A stretch of 64,000 nt of DNA from Pseudonocardia acidicola (GCF_012911935.1 NZ_JAAXLA010000016.1:1-64000); one strand, 5' to 3'; shown: positions 1 through 8,434, counted from the stretch's first letter. The notes: generated by a model not told the origin, from the sequence alone. Numbers and translations: made by a program.

Positions 1-249
1 GCGCCGGCAGCGGCTCCCGCCCGCCCTGCCCGTCGTCCGGCCGACCGCCAGCACTCGCCCGGTACCCCGGCTGCGCCGGCCACCGTCGGCGGGGTGCAGT
101 ACCGCCCGCGCATCGAAGCGGAGCCGAGCATCCTGGGCCTGTCGCGGCACACCCGGGGCCGGTTCGGCGCCCGCGCGTTCAACCTCTTCTTCATCGGCGT
201 GTTCGCGCTGATCCTGATCCAGTTGATCGTCGCGTTACTGAACCCCTGA
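1..249 (+). CDS. Small membrane protein, C-terminal part (5' end outside window)
   Basis: An open frame runs from the first base to a TGA at 247-249 and gives the last 82 residues of a protein that begins to the left. The visible part is an Ala/Pro/Arg-rich disordered stretch, then a charged segment (SRHTRGRFGARAFN), then one hydrophobic helix of about 18 residues and a short NP tail. This suggests a C-terminally anchored or single-pass membrane protein. I do not recognise a family. It lies about 145-215 bp upstream of the MFS/dTMP-kinase-like gene on the same strand, and codon use matches the neighbours, so it is likely real. Confidence 0.6.
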   Translation, partial: APAAAPARPARRPADRQHSPGTPAAPATVGGVQYRPRIEAEPSILGLSRHTRGRFGARAFNLFFIGVFALILIQLIVALLNP

Positions 250-462
250 GAGCCCCCTGAGCCCCGTCGGATGCCCGTGGCGCCGGTTTCGGCGGGGCGC
301 CGACTACCCTGACCGCCGAAGGTCGGCACCCGCTCCAGGTGCCTGCCCCCCAGGTCCGGCGCAGCGCCGGGCCCGCCGAGGAGGTGAGGAGCGATCGGTT
401 CCGAGGCCGCTCCGCCCGGTGCGCCCGGGCTCTCCCCGCCGACGTCGCACCGTGTCCGCAGC

Positions 463-2499
463 GTGCTGGCGATCCCGGCGTTCCGCCGGTTGTGGCTGGT
501 CACGGCTGTCTCGTCGACGGGCGACTGGCTGTCGCTGCTCGCGCTGTCGTCGCTGGCCACCCAGCTGACGACCGGTTACCAGGCGCAGAGCTTCGCCCTG
601 GGCGGTGTCGTCGCCACCAAGCTGTTGCCGGCCCTGGTCTTCGGGCCGTTGGCCGGTGCGCTGGCCGATCGCTTCGACCGCCGGCGCGTGATGGTCGTGT
701 GCGACCTGCTGCGGTTCGGGCTGTTCATCTCGATCCCGCTGGTCGGGTCGCTGTGGTGGCTGTTCCTCGCCACGTTCGTCATCGAGATCTGTTCGTTGTT
801 CTGGATCCCGGCCAAGGACGCGTCGGTCCCGAACCTGCTGCGCCGCCCGGACCAGGTGGAGACGGCCAACCAGCTCGCGCTGGTGATGACCTACGGCGTG
901 GCGGTGATCACCGCGTCCGGTCTGTTCACGGTGGTCTCCACGGTCGGTTCGCTGTTCGGCGGCACCACTCCGGTCACGACGGTCTACATCGCGTTGATCA
1001 TCAACGGGTCGGCCTACCTGCTGACCGCGGCGACCGTGTGGTTTCGCATCAAGGAGATCTCGGGACGGCCGGAGAGCCGCCGGGAGATGGCGCCGGGACT
1101 GATCGGTCTGCTCCGGGACGGCTTCACGTTCATCGGCAGCACACCGCTGGTGCGCGGGCTGGCCATCGGTATCATCGGCGCGTTCGCCGCCGGCGGCGCG
1201 GTCATCGCGTCGGCCAAGCTGTACTCGGCCAGTCTGGGCGGTGGCGACGCCGCCTACAGCGTGCTGTTCATCGCGGTGTTCGTGGGTCTCGCCCTCGGTA
1301 TGGGCGCGGCCCCGCGGCTGGCCCGGCGGCTGCCGCACAACCGGCTCTTCGGCGCCGCGATCGTCGCGGCCGGGTTGGCGTTGACCCTGGTGTCGCTGGC
1401 CCCCCACCTGTTCGTGGCCATCGCCGCGGTGGGGCTGGTCGGCTGGTTCGCCGGGATCGCGTTCCTCACCGGGCTGACCATCATCGGATCGCAGGTCGCC
1501 GACGAGGTGCGAGGCCGCACGGTCGCGTTCGTCCAGTCGCTGGTGCGGCTGGTCCTGCTCGGCTCGATGTCGCTGGTGCCGGTGCTCGTCGGTCTGGTCA
1601 GCGCGCGCACGATCGAGGTGCTCGGCTACCCCTTTATCGTCGACGGCACCCGCACGGTGATGTTCGCCGGCGGTCTGGTGGCCGCGGTGGTCGGGATGCT
1701 GGCGTATCGGCAGATGGACGACCGCCGGCTCGAGCCGCTGCTGCCCGATCTGCTCGCGGCGCTGCGCCGGGGCGATCGGCGAAGCGGGTCCGGGGTGCTG
1801 ATCGCGGTCGAGGGTGCGACGCCCGAGGAGACCGCCGAGCAGGCTGGGCGGCTGGCCGCGACGCTGCGCGCCCAGGGACACACCGTCGTCGAACCCGAGG
1901 ACGGTGAGCGGGATCAGGCCCGCTGGGCTGCGGCCACCCGGGAGGCGCACCTGTCGAGTGCGCGGGCCAAGGCGCTGGCGGCCGCGGCCGTGCGTGCCGA
2001 TCTCGTCGAGCGGGTGATCCGTCCGGCCCTGAACCAGGGTGCGGTCGTCGTCGTGGACCGATTCCTGGCCAGCCCGCTCGCCCAGTTCGGGGTGGCCGCA
2101 CACCGGATGGACGCCGAGCTCGACCCTGGAGAGCTGGAGAACCTCGCCGGCTGGGCGACCGGCCGGCTGCGCCCGGACATCTCGGTGCTCCTGGACCGGG
2201 CGCCCACCCCGGCCCCGCCGTCGGCCGAGCCGCTGCCGTCGGCCGAGGCGCCGCGTGAGCTGGCCGGTGAGGAGCACGTCCGCGTGCAACGGCTGCTGAC
2301 CCGGATGGCGGCCGCCGAGCCACACCGCTACGTCGTCGTCGACGCCGACGGGACGGCCGAGGAGGTGGCCGCCCGCGTCGCCGCCGGGCTGGCACCGGTG
2401 TTGCGCACCCCCGTCGAGCCCGAGCAGATCACGCAGCCGGCCGGCGGGGACGAACAGCCCGTCGGGTCGGCCGTTGAACCGGACCGGGCGTCGCCATGA
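463..2499 (+). CDS. MFS transporter fused to a degenerate thymidylate-kinase-like domain
   Basis: Residues 1 to about 425 form a major facilitator superfamily permease with about 10-12 hydrophobic helices and the loop motif LADRFDRRRVMV. A thymidylate-kinase-like domain follows from about residue 440. The MFS/dTMP-kinase fusion beside holB is a known actinobacterial arrangement. In this copy the P-loop position reads VEGATPEETAEQ (about 448-459), without the GxxGxGKS/T lysine, while the DRF motif survives at D532. The kinase part is therefore probably inactive for ATP-dependent dTMP phosphorylation. GTG 463 has no clear ribosome site. Coding character (HRVRS before the start) continues upstream to about 394, where GAGGAGGTGAGG precedes an in-frame ATC, so the true start may be non-canonical. 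It overlaps holB by 4 nt. Confidence 0.85.
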   Translation: MLAIPAFRRLWLVTAVSSTGDWLSLLALSSLATQLTTGYQAQSFALGGVVATKLLPALVFGPLAGALADRFDRRRVMVVCDLLRFGLFISIPLVGSLWWLFLATFVIEICSLFWIPAKDASVPNLLRRPDQVETANQLALVMTYGVAVITASGLFTVVSTVGSLFGGTTPVTTVYIALIINGSAYLLTAATVWFRIKEISGRPESRREMAPGLIGLLRDGFTFIGSTPLVRGLAIGIIGAFAAGGAVIASAKLYSASLGGGDAAYSVLFIAVFVGLALGMGAAPRLARRLPHNRLFGAAIVAAGLALTLVSLAPHLFVAIAAVGLVGWFAGIAFLTGLTIIGSQVADEVRGRTVAFVQSLVRLVLLGSMSLVPVLVGLVSARTIEVLGYPFIVDGTRTVMFAGGLVAAVVGMLAYRQMDDRRLEPLLPDLLAALRRGDRRSGSGVLIAVEGATPEETAEQAGRLAATLRAQGHTVVEPEDGERDQARWAAATREAHLSSARAKALAAAAVRADLVERVIRPALNQGAVVVVDRFLASPLAQFGVAAHRMDAELDPGELENLAGWATGRLRPDISVLLDRAPTPAPPSAEPLPSAEAPRELAGEEHVRVQRLLTRMAAAEPHRYVVVDADGTAEEVAARVAAGLAPVLRTPVEPEQITQPAGGDEQPVGSAVEPDRASP

Positions 2500-3647
2500 G
2501 TGTCTGGACCGAGGTCGTCGGGCAACCTGCCGCGGTCGCCGAGCTGAGCACGGCCGCACAGGACCCGACCGCGATGACGCACGCGTGGCTGTTCACCGGC
2601 CCGCCCGGGTCGGGCCGCTCGGTCGCGGCGCGGGCGTTCGCCGCGGCGCTGCAGTGCCCGCAGCACGGATGCGGGGAGTGCAGCGCGTGCCGGACGGCGA
2701 TGGCAGGAACGCACGCCGACGTCCGCGAGGTGGTCCCGGAGGGCCTGTCGATCTCGGTGGCCGAGATGCGGTCGCTGGTGCAGCTGGCCGCCCGCCGCCC
2801 CGCCACCGGACGCTGGCAGATCCTGATCATCACCGATGCCGACCGGCTCACCGAGGGCGCAGCGAACGCGCTGCTCAAGGCGGTCGAGGAACCGGCGAGC
2901 CAGACGGTCTTCCTGCTGTGCGCCCCGTCGGACCATCCCGAGGACGTGCCCATCACCATCCGGTCGCGCTGCCGGCTGGTGCCGCTGCGCACACCGTCGG
3001 CCGAGGCGGTGGCGGGTGTGCTGGTGGAGCGCGACGGGATCGACGCCGAGACCGCGCAGTGGGCGGCATCGGTGTCGGGCGGGCACGTCGGACGGGCGCG
3101 CCGGCTGGCCCGTGACGCCGAGGCGCGCGGCCGCCGCGAGCGCATCCTGAGCGTCCCGCTGCGGCTGCGAGGCCTCGGTGACGCGTTCGCCTTCGCCGAC
3201 GACCTGGTCCGCTCGGCGGAGGCCGAGGCGGCCGAGGTCAGTGGCACCCGCGATGCCGCCGAGCGCGAGGAGCTCGCGGTCGCGATGGGTGCCGGGGGCA
3301 CCGGCAAGGGCGCCGCCACTGCAGCCCGCGGGGCGAAGGCCGCCGAGCGGGAGCTGGAACGCAAGCAGAAGTCCCGCGCCACCCGGACCCAGCGCGACGC
3401 GCTCGACCTCGCCCTCGTCGACCTCGCCGGGTTCTTCCGCGACGCGCTGATCGCCGAGAGCGGCGCCCGGGTGCCGTTGTCCAACCCCGATCGTGACGCC
3501 GACGCCCGCCGCGTCGCCACGGAGTGGTCGGCGGAGTCGTTGCTGCGCCGGCTCGAGGCGGTCCTGGCGTGCCGGGAGGCGCTCGAACTCAACGTGAAAC
3601 CGCGGATCGCCGTCGAGGCGATGATGGCCGCGCTGCACCGCGGCTGA
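2496..3647 (+). CDS. holB: DNA polymerase III subunit delta prime
   Basis: This is a clamp-loader AAA+ subunit that helps load the beta sliding clamp at the replisome. The Walker A motif is GPPGSGRS (residues 35-42), with Arg replacing the usual Lys, as is common in delta-prime subunits that do not hydrolyse ATP. A four-cysteine zinc module follows (C54, C59, C62, C65). The segment ITDADRLTEGAANALLKAVEEP is typical of the family. The ATG at 2496 overlaps the upstream stop (ATGA), implying translational coupling with the MFS/kinase-like gene. The length of 383 aa is normal. A charged, Ala/Glu-rich insertion near 245-295 is usual for actinobacterial versions. Confidence 0.93.
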   Translation: MSVWTEVVGQPAAVAELSTAAQDPTAMTHAWLFTGPPGSGRSVAARAFAAALQCPQHGCGECSACRTAMAGTHADVREVVPEGLSISVAEMRSLVQLAARRPATGRWQILIITDADRLTEGAANALLKAVEEPASQTVFLLCAPSDHPEDVPITIRSRCRLVPLRTPSAEAVAGVLVERDGIDAETAQWAASVSGGHVGRARRLARDAEARGRRERILSVPLRLRGLGDAFAFADDLVRSAEAEAAEVSGTRDAAEREELAVAMGAGGTGKGAATAARGAKAAERELERKQKSRATRTQRDALDLALVDLAGFFRDALIAESGARVPLSNPDRDADARRVATEWSAESLLRRLEAVLACREALELNVKPRIAVEAMMAALHRG

Positions 3648-3672
3648 CCGGCGCGCGGGTTGAACCCGCCGG
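3648..3672 (+). terminator. Hairpin after holB
   Basis: Directly after the holB stop the arms GGCGCGCGGGTT and AACCCGCCGG can pair around a one- to three-base loop with a small bulge. No T-run follows, which is common for high-GC actinobacterial terminators. It separates holB from the NTF2-like gene. Confidence 0.45.
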
Positions 3673-3691
3673 CCGCGGGTAGCCGAGAGGC

Positions 3692-4111
3692 ATGTTCGAG
3701 GACAACCACATCCGCAACTCCACGACCCGACGGTTCGTCGGGGCGCTGCGGCACTTCGAGCAGCAGGGCGACATCGGGCCGCTGGTCGCCCTGTTCACCG
3801 AGGATGCCGTGCTCTTCCGACTGGATGGCCGAGGTGAACGGCGTGGCGACGTCCGGCGGTTCTGGCAGGAGTACCGGGCGCAGTTCGCGGAGGTGCGGAC
3901 CCGGTTCCTCAACGCCGTCGAGGGGGCGGACACCGTCGAGGGGTACGAGGAGGCCGGCCTGGAGTGGCACAGCGAGGGGAGGCTGGCCGACGGCCGCCCG
4001 CTGGACTACTACGGCTCCACGTTCCTCGCGCTCGACGGCGACCTCATCACCGGCCTGCGCTCCTATTACGACACGGCCGTGTTCGTGAAGATGCCGGTCG
4101 TCGCCCACTGA
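3692..4111 (+). CDS. NTF2-like / SnoaL-like protein
   Basis: This 139-aa protein fits the NTF2-like cone fold. It has an N-terminal helix pair (FVGALRHFEQQGDIGPLVALFTEDAVLFR) and then strands with the RRFWQEYRAQF segment and the DYYGSTFLALDGDLITGLRSYYDTAVFV ending, here described in pieces. Such proteins are small enzymes (isomerases, cyclases) or ligand-binding proteins, and substrate cannot be told from sequence. The ATG at 3692 has a purine-rich site (GAGAGG) close upstream. It stands alone between the holB hairpin and the tRNA. Confidence 0.8.
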   Translation: MFEDNHIRNSTTRRFVGALRHFEQQGDIGPLVALFTEDAVLFRLDGRGERRGDVRRFWQEYRAQFAEVRTRFLNAVEGADTVEGYEEAGLEWHSEGRLADGRPLDYYGSTFLALDGDLITGLRSYYDTAVFVKMPVVAH

Positions 4112-4213
4112 CCCGGACACGCGGGATCGCGGCCGGCTGCACGATGTGCGTGGCCTCGATGTGGCGCCGGGGATCACGGCGCGGGGGCCCGGAGGGCCGC
4201 GGAGGCGGGCCGC

Positions 4214-4219
4214 TACACT
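4214..4219 (+). promoter_or_regulatory. Likely -10 element of the tRNA-Thr gene
   Basis: TACACT lies 16 nt before the first base of the mature tRNA, a suitable place for an actinobacterial housekeeping -10 element. No convincing -35 box was seen. Confidence 0.5.
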
Positions 4220-4235
4220 GATCCCCGCACCACCC

Positions 4236-4309
4236 GCCGCCTTAGCTCAGTCGGTTAGAGCGACGCACTCGTAATGCGTAGGTCTGGGGTTCGACTCCCC
4301 AAGGCGGCT
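4236..4309 (+). tRNA. tRNA-Thr, anticodon CGT
   Basis: The cloverleaf can be drawn directly. The acceptor stem is GCCGCCT (4236-4242) with AGGCGGC (4302-4308). The anticodon stem is ACGCA/TGCGT (4263-4267/4275-4279) with loop CTCGTAA, so the anticodon CGT (4270-4272) reads ACG. The T-arm GGGGTTCGACTCCCC is present. The discriminator is T4309 and CCA is genome-encoded at 4310-4312. The 3' part from base 4273 is repeated at 8832, marking this gene as an integration site. Confidence 0.96.
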
Positions 4310-4327
4310 CCATTTTCGCAGGTCAGA
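4273..4327 (+). repeat. Left att-type direct repeat (inside tRNA-Thr)
   Basis: This repeat covers the 3' anticodon arm, T-arm, acceptor strand and CCA of tRNA-Thr, plus 15 flanking bases. The first 43 bp (4273-4315) match 8832-8874 exactly. Two mismatches follow (4316, 4317), then ten more identical bases. Confidence 0.85.
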
Positions 4328-4363
4328 CGCTTACATGAGGATTCATTCCTTTGTGGCGTGATC

Positions 4364-4380
4364 GGCGTGGCCTCCTTCGT
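4364..4380 (+). repeat. 17-bp repeat near the left island end
   Basis: GGCGTGGCCTCCTTCGT at 4364-4380 is repeated exactly at 8709-8725 inside the broken toxin gene. A close variant, GGCGTGGCCTCCCTCGGT, lies at 4408-4425. The copies sit just inside the two island ends and may be recombinase arm sites or the trace of a rearrangement. Confidence 0.6.
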
Positions 4381-4590
4381 CTGCATCGTCGCTGGTCAGG
4401 GCGTCATGGCGTGGCCTCCCTCGGTGTGCGTTCGTCATCGTGCGCATCAGAGGCAGGAGCGGGCATGGATGGCGGGGATGGGTCGTAGCGAACCAGTGAT
4501 CTGCGCTTGTGCCGGTGATGCCGATGTCGCAGGTGAGCACCCGGCCACGTCACGGCCGGCCAGCGGGGTTCGGGTGCCGCGGAGCGTCGG

Positions 4591-4596
4591 TACCGT
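4591..4596 (+). promoter_or_regulatory. Likely -10 of a leaderless transcript
   Basis: TACCGT is followed by 7 nt and then the ATG at 4604. This TANNNT-to-start spacing is typical of actinobacterial leaderless mRNAs. It supports ATG 4604 over the much longer upstream open frame, which enters the tRNA gene. The stretch 4313-4603 otherwise holds only the short repeats. Confidence 0.5.
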
Positions 4597-4603
4597 GCTA
4601 GCC

Positions 4604-5713
4604 ATGCAGACGACCCGGCTGCGGATCACCATGCGAGGCGTCGAACCAGAGGTCGTCCGGGTGATCGACGTGCCCGCCGCTGTCACGTTGGCGGAGTTGC
4701 ACGATCTGCTGCAGGTGGCGCTCGGCTGGACCGATAGCCACCTGCACATGTTCGAGGCCGACGGGATCCGGTATGGCGTGCCGGATCCGGACTGGGACGA
4801 TGAGCTCCGACCTCGTGACGAGGCGATGGCCCTGCTCCGGGAGATGCCGGGGCGGTTCGCGTACCTCTACGACTTCGGCGACAGCTGGGAGCATGTGGTC
4901 GAGGTTGTCGGCGCGGGCGGCGAGGATCCGGGCTGTGTGGAGGGCGAGGGTGCCTGCCCGCCGGAGGACTGCGGCGGCGTGCCGGGGTACGAGCACCTGC
5001 TCGAGGTGCTCGCCGACCCGAGTCACGAGGAGTATGAGCACCTGCGGGAGTGGGCAGGTGAGCTTCCGGTCTTCGACCGGGAGGCGACGAGCCTGCTGAT
5101 CCGGCAGACGGTGGGTGAGGTGCCGGAGAGCGTGCGGATCGTCCTCGATCTGCTCGCGGGCGGGGTGAACCTGACGCAGGGTGGGCGGCTGCCGCGTGCG
5201 GTGGTGCGGGCGGTGCAAGAGCAGCGGCCGGGCTGGTACCCGCTGGACCGGCCGGCGTCGATCGAGGAGGACCTGCCTCCACTGGCGGTGCTGCACGACA
5301 TTCTTCGCAAGGTCGGGCTGGCCCGGCTCGCCCGCGGGGTGCTGAGCCCCACCCGGGCGGCGGGCGACGACCTCCAGGTCGTCCGGCGGTTGCGCCGCTG
5401 GTTCGAGCCGGGCGGGTACGAGGAGATGCTGGCGACGACGGCGGTGGCGGTCCTCGCCGCATCCGGCCCGCTCGCACGTGAGGATCTGGTCCGTCGGGTC
5501 GTGCCGCTGATGGGCGTCGGGTGGGGTGTCGGCGGGCGGGCCGCTACGGCCGACGATCACGAGTCGTCGTTGGGCTGGATGTCCGCAGAGCTTCGCGCGC
5601 TCGACCTCCTCAGCGGGGACTGGCGCACGTGGGAGGCGGGGCCCTCGGCGCGCACGTTGCTGCCGCGCGCGACGGCGCTGGCCGCGCTGTCCGCCGACGA
5701 GAAGCCATGGTGA
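4604..5713 (+). CDS. pRiA4b ORF-3-like protein (IS1096 passenger TnpR-like family)
   Basis: The N-terminal half (about 1-180) carries the signature of the plasmid pRiA4b ORF-3 family. It has a ubiquitin-like start (LRITMRGVEPEVVRVIDV), then SHLHMFEADGIRYGVPD, YDFGDSWEHVVEV and the acidic/Cys segment PPEDCGGVPGYEHLLEVL. Members are often labelled IS1096 TnpR-like, but there is no serine-recombinase catalytic motif and no proven function. The C-terminal half (about 190-369) is helical and not recognised. The frame is open far upstream into the tRNA gene. ATG 4604 is chosen because it opens the conserved domain and has a leaderless-type promoter. It overlaps the next gene by 7 nt. Confidence 0.82.
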   Translation: MQTTRLRITMRGVEPEVVRVIDVPAAVTLAELHDLLQVALGWTDSHLHMFEADGIRYGVPDPDWDDELRPRDEAMALLREMPGRFAYLYDFGDSWEHVVEVVGAGGEDPGCVEGEGACPPEDCGGVPGYEHLLEVLADPSHEEYEHLREWAGELPVFDREATSLLIRQTVGEVPESVRIVLDLLAGGVNLTQGGRLPRAVVRAVQEQRPGWYPLDRPASIEEDLPPLAVLHDILRKVGLARLARGVLSPTRAAGDDLQVVRRLRRWFEPGGYEEMLATTAVAVLAASGPLAREDLVRRVVPLMGVGWGVGGRAATADDHESSLGWMSAELRALDLLSGDWRTWEAGPSARTLLPRATALAALSADEKPW

Positions 5714-6423
5714 CCTGGGAGGCCCGTCGGGACTGGCTGCAGCGGCTGCGCGGCGCCGTGTACCGCGGGGACGGGGCCGCGGTCGTCGGCCTCCTCGCCG
5801 CGGGCGAACCGCTCCCGGTCTGGCAGCTCATCGGGGACGGGGTGGCGTCGGCCCTTGCCCACCGCGTCGAGGGAGCGGCCGGGCTCGCCGCCGACTGTGC
5901 CGCCGCTCTGCGCGGGCGGGGCTGGGTCGGCGACGTCGAGCTTGCCGAGCAGTTGGACGGGCTCGCGGGCACCGGTCCGATGCAGCTGCTCCGGCCACTC
6001 GCCGTGGACCTGGATGTCCTGACCGAGATCCTCGAGGGCGATCCGCTGACGACCGGGGGCGCGCTGGACCTGCGGACCGGTGAGGTGTGGCCTCGGTCGG
6101 CGATCGAGTACGCCGAGGAGGACGGCTCGGATGTGGAGGCGCCGGACTTCGAGGACACGGACCGCTTCCGCTGGGCGGACGGCGACTCCCGCGACGGCTA
6201 CCGCGACATGGTCGGCTTCATCGACACCGTCGCCGACGCGCGGCTCGGCGAGCGCCTTCACGACGCCATCCATGGTCGCGGCGCCTTCCGTCGGTTCGCC
6301 GACATCCTCCGTCGGAGCTCCGAGGTCGAGCTGGGCCGCTGGTTCGAGTGGAGCAACGAACGCAAGCGCGGCCGGGCCCGGGCCTGGCTCGTCGACGTCG
6401 GGTGCCGGGTGGCGAGCCGCTGA
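5707..6423 (+). CDS. UPF0158 family protein
   Basis: This 238-aa protein has the UPF0158 C-terminal core: a segment DGYRDMVGFIDTV, then GRGAFRRFADIL and RWFEWSNERKRGRARAWL. The family has no established biochemical role. The N-terminal 90 residues are a helical extension with repeated Leu/Ala. The ATG at 5707 overlaps the end of the pRiA4b ORF-3-like gene, and the stop overlaps the next ATG (ATGA-type junction at 6420-6425). The three proteins are thus probably made together and may act together. Confidence 0.75.
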   Translation: MVTWEARRDWLQRLRGAVYRGDGAAVVGLLAAGEPLPVWQLIGDGVASALAHRVEGAAGLAADCAAALRGRGWVGDVELAEQLDGLAGTGPMQLLRPLAVDLDVLTEILEGDPLTTGGALDLRTGEVWPRSAIEYAEEDGSDVEAPDFEDTDRFRWADGDSRDGYRDMVGFIDTVADARLGERLHDAIHGRGAFRRFADILRRSSEVELGRWFEWSNERKRGRARAWLVDVGCRVASR

Positions 6424-8066
6424 TGAACCTCGACATCACCGACGTCGAGCGGCTGACCGATCCGGTCACGTTCGGGCGCGGCCGGGAGTACGCGGAGGGA
6501 GGTGCGGTCGGGCGGGTCAGGCATGTCGCCGGCGGGGTGCGGGCCACCGTGACCGGCTCGGAGCCCTACGCCGTCGAGCTGGACTCCGGGCCGGACGGCT
6601 TCGGGTTCCACTGTTCCTGCCCCGTCGGCCTGTCCGGGGCCTTCTGCAAGCACTGCGTGGCGCTCGCGCTCGTGGCGGCGGGATCGCCGGACACCGCTCC
6701 TGATCCGCGGGCCTACCTGGAGACCCTGAGCCACGACGAGCTGATCGACATGATTCTGGATGCCGCGGGCCGCGACGAGGTGCTCCACACTCGGCTCGCC
6801 GCGGCCGCGGCGGACCCCGACGCACCGGGATCCCTGCGGCGCATCCTGTTCGACGCGATCGTCCCGCGCGGATACGTGCGCTACGACGAGGCGTACGGCT
6901 ACCTGCAGACCGTCGACGCCGTCGTCGACCGGGTGGAGGCGTTGCTGGACGCGGGCCGTGCCGACCTGGTCCTCGAGCTCACCGAGTACGCGGGGGACTG
7001 TGCCGAGCGGGCCGTCGAGTACGTCGACGACTCGGACGGCCTGCTCGGCGGGATCACCGACCGTCTCGCCGATCTCCATCTGGCGGCCTGCGAGACGATC
7101 CGTCCCGATCCTCGCGAGCTCGCCCGGCGGCTCCACGCCCGCGAGTCGGCCGGCGGTGACCTCGGCATGTTCGACGACGCGGTGTCCCGCTATGCCGACC
7201 TCCTCGGCGAGCCCGGGCTCGCCCTCTACCGCGACCTGGCCGAACGGGACTGGGCCGCGCTCCCCGAGCGAACCGCCGCCCATGACCCGGCACGCCTGCG
7301 GGTCCGGAGCACGCTGGAGGCGCTCGCCGCCCTCACCGGCGACGTCGACGCCGAGGTCGAGGCGATGGCCCGCGACCTGTCGTCGGCCCACCAGTTCCTC
7401 CGGATCGCGGAGCGCCTCCTGCGCGAGGACCGCCACGGCGACGCGCTGCAGTGGGCGGAACGCGGCCTGGAGAGTCACGGCCTCGCCGACGCGCGGTTGG
7501 TCGAGCTCGCGGCTGCGGAGTACCACCGAGTAGGACGCGGGGCGGCGGCGGTCGACCTGCTCCGGAGGGTGCTCGACCGCGCGCCGACCCTGGGGAACTA
7601 CCAGCGGCTTGCGGAGCACGCCCGACGGGCCGGGATGTGGGCCGACGAGCGTGACGGGGCTCTCGCGCGCCTGCGCGCCGAGGTCGATCGTCGCGAACCT
7701 CCGCGGTACCGGTGGCAGCCGGCGGCCGACGCCTCGCTGCTCGTCGAGGTGCTGCTCTGGGAGGGCGATCCCGACGCCGCATGGGCGGAGGCGCAGCAGG
7801 GTGGCTGCTCGGGCCCGACGGTCATGCGGCTGGCCCGGGCCTGCCGGGAGCTGCGGCCGCAGGAGGTGATCCCGCTGTACGAGCGTGAGATCGAGGCCGC
7901 GATCGGACGCAAGAACAACTCCGCCTATGCCGAGGCCGTCGAGTTGCTCATCGAGGTGGAGCCCCTGTTCGAGGCGGACGGGTTCGCCGACCACCTCGCC
8001 GAGCTGCGTCACACGCACCGGGCCAAACGCAACCTCATGGCCCTGCTCGCCGCGCGGGGCTGGTGA
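6423..8066 (+). CDS. SWIM zinc-finger protein with helical repeat C-terminus
   Basis: The N-terminus contains a SWIM domain (about residues 55-80): FHCSCPVGLSGAFCKHCVAL, fitting CxCx(n)CxH, a zinc-binding fold that often contacts DNA or proteins. The remaining 460 residues are Ala/Leu/Arg-rich helices resembling TPR-like repeats (DUF6880-type organisation), with DALQWAERGLESHG and PTLGNYQRLAEHARRAGMW as repeat-like units. Length is 547 aa. The start is coupled to the UPF0158 stop. SWIM proteins of this layout are common in actinobacteria, but their role is unknown. A nucleic-acid-associated function is only inferred. Confidence 0.8.
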   Translation: MNLDITDVERLTDPVTFGRGREYAEGGAVGRVRHVAGGVRATVTGSEPYAVELDSGPDGFGFHCSCPVGLSGAFCKHCVALALVAAGSPDTAPDPRAYLETLSHDELIDMILDAAGRDEVLHTRLAAAAADPDAPGSLRRILFDAIVPRGYVRYDEAYGYLQTVDAVVDRVEALLDAGRADLVLELTEYAGDCAERAVEYVDDSDGLLGGITDRLADLHLAACETIRPDPRELARRLHARESAGGDLGMFDDAVSRYADLLGEPGLALYRDLAERDWAALPERTAAHDPARLRVRSTLEALAALTGDVDAEVEAMARDLSSAHQFLRIAERLLREDRHGDALQWAERGLESHGLADARLVELAAAEYHRVGRGAAAVDLLRRVLDRAPTLGNYQRLAEHARRAGMWADERDGALARLRAEVDRREPPRYRWQPAADASLLVEVLLWEGDPDAAWAEAQQGGCSGPTVMRLARACRELRPQEVIPLYEREIEAAIGRKNNSAYAEAVELLIEVEPLFEADGFADHLAELRHTHRAKRNLMALLAARGW

Positions 8067-8161
8067 CGTTGTGGGGCGAGCGCCGCATCCTGGTCGGCGT
8101 TCTGCCATGCAGCCGTCGAGCCGCCTCGATCGCGACGGTCCACCGGTAGTATGCAGGCACC

Positions 8162-8434
8162 ATGAGCACCACGCCTGAGACCGCGGACTCGTTCGAGGTC
8201 GTCGTCAGCAGCGACGGGAGCCTGACGGTTCCGGCCGCCGAGCTGGCGCGCCACGGCGTGCGTCCCGGAACCCACCTGCGGCTGGTGAAGCCCGAGGTAG
8301 CCAGTCGTCGAGGTGGTCGGTCGGCGGGCAAGCTCGCTGGTCTGGTGCCGGACGAGGTGATCGAGGCGTGGTCACAGGCGCTCGATGACGACCGGCCCGA
8401 GCGTCGTTCCGCGCTCGGGCCTGTCGCCGGGTGA
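8162..8434 (+). CDS. AbrB/VapB-like antitoxin
   Basis: This small 90-aa protein has a SpoVT/AbrB-like beta motif, FEVVVSSDGSLTVPAAELARHGVRPG split over two strands (residues 11-36), and a basic/acidic tail that would wrap the partner toxin. It overlaps the PIN gene by 4 nt (GTGA), the classical antitoxin-toxin layout. The antitoxin normally blocks the PIN RNase and represses the operon. TAGTAT at 8147-8152, 9 nt before the ATG, is a plausible -10. It looks intact while its toxin is broken. Confidence 0.75.
   Translation: MSTTPETADSFEVVVSSDGSLTVPAAELARHGVRPGTHLRLVKPEVASRRGGRSAGKLAGLVPDEVIEAWSQALDDDRPERRSALGPVAG

Noticed and set aside
304..2559. Very long open frames on the opposite strand (751 aa here; similar ones at 13414-16071, 23980-26250 and 50277-53744)
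   Set aside because: They mirror well-recognised plus-strand genes. Their Arg/Gly/Gln-rich composition is what a high-GC antisense frame gives, and they show no domain.
4604..5713. A serine-recombinase (TnpR) or transposon here
   Set aside because: The label is historical for this family. No resolvase catalytic motif, transposase or inverted repeats were found.
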